DNA from: Endocalyx cinctus | Lineage: Eukaryota; Ascomycota; Sordariomycetes; Amphisphaeriales; Apiosporaceae | Direction: 5' to 3' | Length of the DNA: 64,000 nt | Assembly: GCA_001600455.1 (NCBI GenBank) | Contig: BCKC01000006.1 | Span: forward strand, 62,001-126,000 | Shown here: positions 56,671 through 64,000 of the stretch, piece after piece | Layout: the number at the start of each line of letters is the position of its first letter | How positions within the stretch are numbered: position 1 is the first letter of the stretch | The notes under the pieces: model-generated | Database searches by the model: none | What the model was told of the DNA's origin: nothing | The model's input: the letters and a program-made list of their open reading frames with translations, nothing else | Program-made: the position numbers and the translations under genes

Positions 56671-58731
56671 TTAATACATGTCCCGGGATCGACGACCTCG
56701 ACGTCTGGAACACCCTATACACGTGAGAGAAACATGTCAGCAAGGATAAATTTTGATTACCGGGAAAGAATTTCATACAGTCGCACTTTAAAATAGAGGT
56801 TAGCATTGAGCTCGAATGATATGCATTTAGGATGTTGGAGACTTACGAAGGTGAGCGTCGAGCCTTCATAGTGGACTATGCAGTATCCACCACCACAAGC
56901 CTTGCATATTTTTTGCGTGTTGGCGATGCAGTCGAGACACTGTTTTACCGCACCATCCAGTTAATAAGTTGCGAGAGATCAAGAAGGCTCAAAAAGAGGT
57001 GGGTTTGCACAACTTACATTGTGTTCGCACTCCCAGCAGCTTCGGGCGATTTTTCGGGGCTACAAAGAGTCAGGTCAGCATAAGCGTCGCATGCATGCAG
57101 GGCGGCGAGATGTACGCCGAGGGCTAGAATTCATGTGGGAAACTATGCAGGCAGTGAAGGTGGAGGGGGAAGAGGGTCGATTGTCGCCTGTGATTTTGGT
57201 TAGGATGATTGAAAGCACGTGTGGCTTACCCTCATCCCTCCGTAAACGAGGCTCTGTGTCGTGGGAAACTCGCGTGGACGTGACCGCGTGACGGTGCACG
57301 GTTCACGTACGATTTCTGTTTTCACGGGATGATGGGGAATGAAGCTGGGATGGATCTTCTCCGGGTTGCCTTCTTTCCCTCGGATCTCAGGTTACAGGCC
57401 GCACAATATCCCATCCGTACCTTGATTTTCGGCTGCTGGTTCAAAGCCGCTAGTTCGTGATCCAACAGGCTGTTGGTATCGTCCTCGACGACGTGCACGT
57501 GCTGCGCCGCCGTCAACTCGTCCCTGCCCGGCACCTCGTAGCAGGCCTCGCACCACCACTGGTTGCAGCTGAAACAATACCTCTCCTTGATGCAGTCCAG
57601 GCACCGCGGTATAAATCCGGGCTTGCCGTCGTCCTCGCGACGGAGAGTCGTCGGGCAGGTGGCCGCCTTGAGCGTCGAGGAGTGCAGGGGGACGGGCGCG
57701 AGAAGAGGCAAATCTTCGGCCGGGGATTCGCCGTAGACGGTGAAGCCTTCGGGGGCGGAGCCGCAGGAAGCGCAACCCCCCAACGCAAAAGTGGCCACCC
57801 CCCATTGGTTACTGGGGGTTCTTTGGTCGGGAAAGCACGACGGAACTTTACCGTAAGCCGCCGAGTTTTGGTGACGGGGGCTCGTGCAGAGAACGGCGTC
57901 GAACTTGATCGCTTCGCGACAGTCGAGCATAGTTTCAGCCCAGCCGTCGGTGATGCGCTTATTGATCAGTCGACCCCGCCGGTGGTACCAATCGTCGCCT
58001 TCGTTCTGGATGGACTCCTTCAGTGCCTGTTGAGACTTTTGATTCCAGCCGGCGCTGATATTGGCGCCCCGACCTTGAATGGAGGCCTGCGTCGCCATCT
58101 GGTTCGTTAGTTTAGTGAGTTCGGGAATATCTCTGCTGCCAAACACGTAGAGCGCCTGTAAACGCGGGGTGCCGTCGGGCCTCGTCCTTCTACAGGCATA
58201 CCGTAGCGACTGCATTAGCTTCCTTTCGTTCAGGTTCTTCACCTCGCGAATGGATAGCACGCGAACACGGAAAGAGGGATCCACGAGAATATCGTTGCAG
58301 AACTCGGCCGTGACGGAAAGCCCGTCTAGCACGAGGGTCTGCACATCTTGGAGGATATTGCGCTTTCGCAAGTTGTAGACGATGCCCCTTAGGGGACCGG
58401 TGTAGAAATCATCTTCAGTTAGATTCTCGTCGAGCTGAGCATTGTTCCAGACGCAGCCGCCTTTGTCGATGCCGTGGACGTCAAACCGCGCAGTCTTGAG
58501 CCGGGTGAGATCAAGATGTCGAAACGCGTCGGGGCTGTGCTTGATGACGTGGAGGAGTTCTTGAGATGTGGCGGCGATATTAAGTAGTGCGGTCACGGAG
58601 AGATACGGGGCAATTTGCTGCAAGACAAGCGTGTTGGAAAGTAGGCTGGAGAGGGTGGTTGTAGGTATATCCGATTCCGGAGGTTTAGAAAGGTAGCGCG
58701 CGTTTTCTTGCTCAATATGCCCTGATGCCAT
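56671..58731 (-). CDS. F-box protein with C-terminal cysteine-rich zinc-binding region
   Basis: Exon A (58731-57421, 437 codons) holds an N-terminal F-box (about 28-75: LVLQQIAPYLSVTALLNIAA, SPDAFRHLDLT), leucine-rich-like strands (VQTLVLDGLSV, RVRVLSIREVKNLNER), and cysteine motifs CASC, CLDCIKERYCFSC and WWCEACYE. The frame could end at 57322, but four further exons follow with matching phases: B 57059-57018 (ARSCWECEHN), C 56939-56847 (CLDCIANTQKICKACGGGYC), D 56785-56761 (CDCMKFFPG) and E 56714-56671 (ending RRSRDMY). Each has a GT donor and AG acceptor, several with CTGAC/CTAAC branch sites; together they give 504 aa. The cysteine pattern continues that of exon A, so I favour the long model. 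The likely role is a substrate receptor of an SCF ubiquitin ligase. The A-B join (donor AAG/GTACGG, 360-bp intron) is the least certain. Confidence 0.82.
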
Positions 58732-61691
58732 TACATGCAGATACCAGCTGCAACACCCGAGGGGGAAAAAAAAGCAAAAAAGAAAAAACGCAGAGAAATT
58801 ATTTGGCCGCCTCGGTGTGAGAATATCACCGAGATATTATCAAGTGCCGCTGATTATGCTGCGGTATATACTTATGTATGTGCGAATCTCGTAAACCAAG
58901 CTCGTCCAGAGATAATGGAGGATATCTCTGATATTTATACAACGCTAGATATAGTAGATATATCCCTGTATCTCTGATAGAGTGATAGAGGGGTGGGGTG
59001 GACAAGGAAGCTCAAGTTAGAGTATATAAGAATTTCATGACGGTGCGAGACAAAGGCACTAGTGATGGTTCGGTTTTTTTGCTAACGGTCGTACGAGGCG
59101 GGCGTGTAATCAAAGTCGAGAGGTGATAGGACAAGCAGTCTAATATACTACTAAGAAGGATGAAAAAGGGGTGGAGGATGGGTAGATTATAAGCGACGTT
59201 TATAATGAACAGGAAGGTAGGTAAAGGCGTAAGAACAAGCAATAACTCAAGGGGATGAGGCAAGAAGCCTTTTTTTTGCCAAACCCACCCTCGTACACCG
59301 CAGCACCGGCACGGAAGGTCTAGATCTGTTGCATCGAGTTGGACGAAAGACAGTAAAAGGGTCTTGGGATCCCTGTCCGTGCAGCGATGATGAGGTGGGG
59401 AATACCTGTCGTCCCTATTAAAAAGCTCGGGGACGCTATAAAAGAGCGGACTATGAGGAATTTTAGGTATGATTGGGTGGGTTAGCTGTACGCTGACGAG
59501 GGTTGTAAGTGTTATGAAATGCAGGTTGCCCGCGCTTGGCAGGTTGATCCGACAATCTAGTGTCTAACGCTTACTGAAGTGGTAGCGGTCGATAGCGTAT
59601 GGAACGCTGATCTGGTTGATGGGCTGAGGGATATATGCAGGCCTTTGAGATTTGGGAGTATTGGTTGGAGGTTGACAGCAGTAACCTAGAGGTCACCTGC
59701 TCTCTCGCATCTACTTCCAGTAAACGTCTCTGTCGTCTCCCTCGTACCTAACGTCTCTCACGCATAACTTGCCCTCTTATGTTTGGTATGTACGTGTAGA
59801 CAGTAGTATTTTTATTCTATATTAATACATATTTATTCTATACTACGTAATTAGACGTATATACATACCTAGGCATTTACGTATCTACGTATATATGTAT
59901 GGATCCATGGTTGCTAGGTAGTGTATGATCTATTTATGAATAACTTTGGGCTTGGTAATGTTTCGTCATCGGGGATACCTTGGTATTACCAGGTATTATG
60001 TGGCAATGAAATGTGGAATATGTGTTTTGATGTTTGAAGTGATGCAGAAGTAGTTTGTTTCATTTTCCAATTTGCCAGACAAGAAGAAGAAGAAGAAGAA
60101 GAAAAAAAGAGGCTGTGCGTTAAAATGGATGATCTTCATGAGGGTTTTTGGCTACGTGTAGGCCTCGAAGATGACTTGGCTGGCTTGGCTTTTTGCACAT
60201 CAGATTTGAGAGCCGTCTTGGAAACAACTTGGCAAAGTCAATAAAACATAGGTACTATGTAGGTGCGAAAATCAACTTTAACCGTCGATCTTGTTTTATT
60301 AGCTCTTAAAATTCAATATTCTGTAGTTGCCAAGGTCTCGGCCTCATCACAGTAATTTGACGTAGTAAGAAGTATGGTAGGTAAAATTAGTATATGACAG
60401 CTTTCTCATCTCGACTAAATGATAGATGAAGATTGATGAAGACTGAAGATGAACTCGGTATATCCAATATATATATATTTCTTACCAACTCATCTAATAC
60501 GGATATGTATGCACCGATAAGAGAAATTATCACCTACCACCTCATAATTTTGTTTCGTCTCTATCCCTCTTTCTGTCCCAGTATCTTTCCCCCTCTCTAG
60601 GTATCTCTCTGTTCCCCCCTCTTTACTCTTCTTTTTTACCTTTTCTAATCTCATATAGTAGAAAGATGGGTATAAACATACTTTCATTTACCTATTGATT
60701 TGTTTGCTCATGCACCAAGGTAGGCAGACTAACAAGACCAAGTTACAGTAGCCTTGGGGGAGGGTGCTGGTAATATACATATTTATGTATATATATATAT
60801 GCATGTAACCATATACAGATATGCATATATACAAAAAGAAAAGAATAAGAGGTATCCGCGGCTGCTACGGGTAGTATTGTGTATGCTTTATCTCGACGCG
60901 TGCCGTTAAAAAGAAAGAAAAAATCTGTTAAGAGAAGCCAGGTACACGCTTGGTACTTGTAAATAAGAACTGGGTGGTATGTGTGAATATTCATAGATGC
61001 TTAAAAGTTGATGGATTCACTCATCTGTAACTTTGAAAAGCGGAAATGTATGAGTTCTGGAAACTCGCATTCACCTTACTTACCAGCCTACTAGGCAGCT
61101 AGGTAGGTACCTAGGGCAGTTATAAATACCTCTAAAGTGCTGGAAATGTACATAGGTACGTACATACATAGTACATACAGAATCCGTGGTCGGTCATGGA
61201 TGATGACGATCGCTATGGTGGGGTAGCTGGGTAGCTAAAAAAAACCCGTAGCGGGGCATTATACCATGCCAGCATGCTAACAAATAACAACTGTAATTAT
61301 TTTAGGTTAATTCACAGAGCACTGTCCACTATTCAATTGTACAGATGCATTCTATAGAATCTTACCGAATTCGCTGACAGATATTTACAGTCACAACTTG
61401 ATTCTTCAAGAGTGAATATGTTATTTTTATATATTTATATTTTTTAATAATCAAGTTGACTTATTAATACTGCATCTTCCTCTCTCTACATCTCTCTCTT
61501 TTGTATAAGAAAAAGTCTTTCACGAAGTAATGTTGTAACGAGGTCTTTAGATTGTTTAATATCCATTCATCTCTGTACATTCCGAATCTACTATACTCAC
61601 TTAGTAACTTCACCTCGAGTACATACATATTTCCAACCTTAATCATTTCCCCCGGTTGTTTATCATAATAAACTCTTCGATATCTTAATCA
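58732..61691. other. 3-kb divergent spacer between the F-box and Ufd1-like genes
   Basis: No gene seen. It contains an AAG microsatellite at 60081-60102, TATATA-rich strings (about 60468-60480 and 60785-60800), AATATATTTATATTTTT-type AT DNA near 61430, and a TACCTAGG/GTAGGTACC cluster at about 61080-61170. Confidence 0.5.
60081..60102. repeat. AAG trinucleotide microsatellite
   Basis: About seven uninterrupted AAG units followed by an A run, in the spacer upstream of the Ufd1-like gene. Confidence 0.9.
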
Positions 61692-64000
61692 ATGGAGGAA
61701 CCTACACAGCTCCAGTGGTCCGCCACCTTCGATGTCGCATTACCTTCTGCATCCTCAAGACAAGATCTCAAGGGTGATAAGATCATATTACCACAATCTG
61801 CTCTGGAACAACTTCTTGCAGCTTCGACAAACTCTTCATCTAATTATAATAACTCGTCTACTTCGACCGCCTTTGACCGACATAATCCTTACGCCTCCTC
61901 CACTGCCCAACCTCGTCATGCATTTTACGCCGACTCCCATCAACAACTCCCGAATCCTCTCACCTTTCGCCTCGTGAACAAAGAAAATGGCAATACCGTA
62001 CACGCTGGCATACGAGAATTCTCCGCCGAGGAGGGCGAGGTATATCTTAGTGAATACCTAATGGAGGCTTTGGGAATCGACGTAGATATCGTCCCCGCCG
62101 CGTCTAAAGGCTCTTCGCCTGACGATGCGATTGACTTGACCGCTCCCTCTAATAATTCGCAAAGTAATCCAAAAATAGTCATACACGCAAAGCAACTTTT
62201 CAAGGGAAATTATGTGCGACTTCGCCCTCTCGAAGCCGGATACGACCCCGATGACTGGAAGTCGCTACTAGAGAGGCAACTACGGGAGAGTTACACTACT
62301 TTGACGAAGGGCGCACTCTTACCGGTACGCGGAGTCAAAGGAGAAACCTTCCGTTTTCTCATCGATGAGTTTCGACCCGAAGGCGATGGCATCTGCGTCG
62401 TTGATACCGATCTCGAAGTTGATATCGAAGCCTTGAACGAGGAACAAGCAAGGGAAACGATGAGGCGCATACTGGCCAAGGCCCAAAGAGCGCCGGGCAC
62501 CGCCGAGGGTAGCTCCGTTGGACAAGAGCTGGATATTTGGAAACCTGTTCAAGGTCAGGTCGTTCCGGGAGACTACGTTGATTACGAACTACCTTCTTGG
62601 GCCCGATCGAGACTTTTGGAAATTGAATTGAGTGGACTCGAAGACGAATATGGCGTGGATATGTTTGTTAGTCCTAAATCAACGCGTCAGCGGGTACACC
62701 CGCGGGACTCAGAACACATTTTTGGTTTATTTGACTATACCGAGGACGGCGTCAAACGACTCGTTATTCCGCCTACAAATATTGCGCTGCAAGATGTTGA
62801 GAGTATTCTCATTTCCATCCACGGATACTTGCCGGAATCCTCAACAGCACCTGCGGACCTCAAGCCACGACCGTTCCGATTACGAGTGAAAAATATTATG
62901 AACGCTACAGGTAACGGGTCGTCCAGCCCCATGAAAGTAGATGATGACCAAGGAGAGCATTCGCCAGATGACGAGGAATGCAAGAACTGCCACCAATGGG
63001 TTCCTAAACGGACCATGATCCTGCACCAAAACTTCTGTTTACGAAACAACGTCTCCTGTCCGCAATGTAGCGCTGTATTTCAAAAATCGTCCAACGAGTG
63101 GAAGGAACACTGGCATTGCCCCCACGACGAAAGCCATGGCTCTTCTGCCCTTGCTCGAGTAAAACATGACGAGATCTTCCATACTGACCGCCAGTGTCCA
63201 TCTTGTCCGTTTACCACAAATTCTCTCGCCGATTTAGCTCGTCACAGAACAAGCGTGTGTCCGGGTAAACTCATCCTCTGTCAGTTCTGCCATTTAGAAG
63301 TGCCACAAGAGGGTGACCCTTTTAACCCGTCCCCCGAAAGTGTGGTGTCCGGCCTTACGTCGCACGAACTGGCAGATGGCGCTCGAACGGCCGATTGCCA
63401 TTTGTGCTTGAAAATTGTTAGATTACGGGACATGGCAACCCATCTCAAACACCACGAACTAGAAAAACAACATCGTCAAAAGCCTGAAATCTGTCGGAAC
63501 GCCAACTGCGGTCGTACCCAACACGGTGTCGGCAGAAATGGGGCGATCGGGGCAGGCACCCAGATGGGACAAGGGCCAGGAAACGATTTGGGACTGTGTT
63601 CACTCTGCTTCTCGCCGCTCTATGTTAGCTTGCACGATCCCGAAGGCAAAGCCTTAAAGCGACGTATCGAACGGCGGTACCTGACGCAGATGATGCAGGG
63701 TTGTAAGAAAAAATGGTGTCAAAACGAGTGGTGCAAGACTGGGAGAGCCAACGCCGGGCTGGAAGCTAAGCCATCTACAACCCAGGCGGTTCTGCCTATG
63801 ATAAAGCCCTTGATGGAGACGATCAGAGCACCTCACATACCTATGTACTTCTGCGTGGACGAGTCTAATCAGAAAAGGAGGAATTTGGCCGAGATGATCG
63901 CGAGCGAGAAAGGCTGGGACCTAGAATGGTGCATCGCGGCCTCCGAAGCCGAGAGGGGAGATTTAGACAAAGTGAGGGAGTGGCTTATTAACTGGGCGCC
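61692..64000 (+). CDS. Ufd1-domain protein with zinc fingers, AZUL-like and UBA-like regions (3' end cut off)
   Basis: An open frame from the ATG at 61692 (context TCAATGG) to the window end without a stop or intron, 769 complete codons. N-terminus: Ufd1-like double-psi-barrel features (QWSATFDVALP, DKIILPQSALEQLL, PLTFRLVN, VRLRPLEAGYDPDDWKSLLE). The middle repeats a beta-rich region (SEHIFGLFDYTEDGVKRLVI). A zinc-finger series follows: ECKNCHQWVPKRTMILHQNF, then CPQC...HWHC, CPSC...HRTSVC, CQFC, and CHLC...HLKHH. Then RRIERRYLTQMMQGC and WCQNEWCKTG resemble the AZUL zinc domain of UBE3A, and the last visible residues (SEAERGDLDKVREWLINWAP) look like a UBA helix. It resembles plant PRLI-interacting factor K-type Ufd1/TRAF-like proteins. 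A ubiquitin/Cdc48-related role is inferred. The AZUL and UBA calls are by eye. Confidence 0.88.
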   Translation, partial: MEEPTQLQWSATFDVALPSASSRQDLKGDKIILPQSALEQLLAASTNSSSNYNNSSTSTAFDRHNPYASSTAQPRHAFYADSHQQLPNPLTFRLVNKENGNTVHAGIREFSAEEGEVYLSEYLMEALGIDVDIVPAASKGSSPDDAIDLTAPSNNSQSNPKIVIHAKQLFKGNYVRLRPLEAGYDPDDWKSLLERQLRESYTTLTKGALLPVRGVKGETFRFLIDEFRPEGDGICVVDTDLEVDIEALNEEQARETMRRILAKAQRAPGTAEGSSVGQELDIWKPVQGQVVPGDYVDYELPSWARSRLLEIELSGLEDEYGVDMFVSPKSTRQRVHPRDSEHIFGLFDYTEDGVKRLVIPPTNIALQDVESILISIHGYLPESSTAPADLKPRPFRLRVKNIMNATGNGSSSPMKVDDDQGEHSPDDEECKNCHQWVPKRTMILHQNFCLRNNVSCPQCSAVFQKSSNEWKEHWHCPHDESHGSSALARVKHDEIFHTDRQCPSCPFTTNSLADLARHRTSVCPGKLILCQFCHLEVPQEGDPFNPSPESVVSGLTSHELADGARTADCHLCLKIVRLRDMATHLKHHELEKQHRQKPEICRNANCGRTQHGVGRNGAIGAGTQMGQGPGNDLGLCSLCFSPLYVSLHDPEGKALKRRIERRYLTQMMQGCKKKWCQNEWCKTGRANAGLEAKPSTTQAVLPMIKPLMETIRAPHIPMYFCVDESNQKRRNLAEMIASEKGWDLEWCIAASEAERGDLDKVREWLINWA

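Overview
The window is nuclear DNA from a filamentous ascomycete (Pezizomycotina, most likely Sordariomycetes; a Xylariales-type fungus is a guess). The evidence is short GT-AG introns of about 50-110 bp with CTAAC/CTGAC branch sites, mid-GC coding DNA set in AT-rich spacers, a dysferlin-type peroxin, Sip5, single-domain AA8 and GH71 proteins, and a fungal CBM1. I support 19 protein genes, most of them rebuilt across introns. I found no tRNA, rRNA, CRISPR array or intact transposon.

Layout: Rtf2 (-) and the TOR kinase (+) are divergent at 0-10 kb. A membrane-anchored SGNH hydrolase lies at 11-12 kb and a small cysteine-rich secreted protein (-) at 14 kb. A small CxxC protein is at 18.2 kb and a large single-exon protein of unknown function at 20-23 kb. 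A repeat-rich spacer holds a perfect 274-bp tandem duplication just upstream of a PEX23/PEX30-type peroxin (24.8-27.3 kb). An MFS transporter (28-30 kb) converges on a CBM1-tagged rhamnogalacturonan lyase (-), which is divergent from a GH71 alpha-1,3-glucanase (35.6-37.2 kb). A GCIP-family protein (-) and a molybdenum sulfite oxidase (+) are divergent at 37-42 kb, followed by a secreted cysteine-rich protein (42.6-43.3 kb), Sip5 (45.5-48.1 kb), an Ara2-type aldo-keto reductase (-), an AA8 cytochrome (52.6-53.5 kb) and Arp6 (53.9-55.3 kb). An F-box/zinc-binding protein (-) and a Ufd1-zinc-finger-AZUL-like protein (+, cut by the window end) close the window.

Functionally this is a mix of conserved housekeeping genes (growth signalling, chromatin, peroxisome, replication, ubiquitin) and secreted or carbohydrate-active genes (PL4-CBM1, GH71, AA8, SGNH, two small secreted proteins). 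No biosynthetic cluster or defence island is evident. The observations most worth checking are: hidden cysteine-rich 3' exons of the F-box gene; the Ufd1/zinc-finger/AZUL-like/UBA-like architecture; a CBM1 split over three exons ending in a 20-nt exon; the perfect tandem duplication; a 9-mer (TACGGAGTA/TACTCCGTA) found eight times in spacers; a NAGNAG acceptor that bypasses an in-frame stop; and a GC-AG intron in the sulfite oxidase gene. All intron calls are made by eye from splice consensus, phase and protein family fit.
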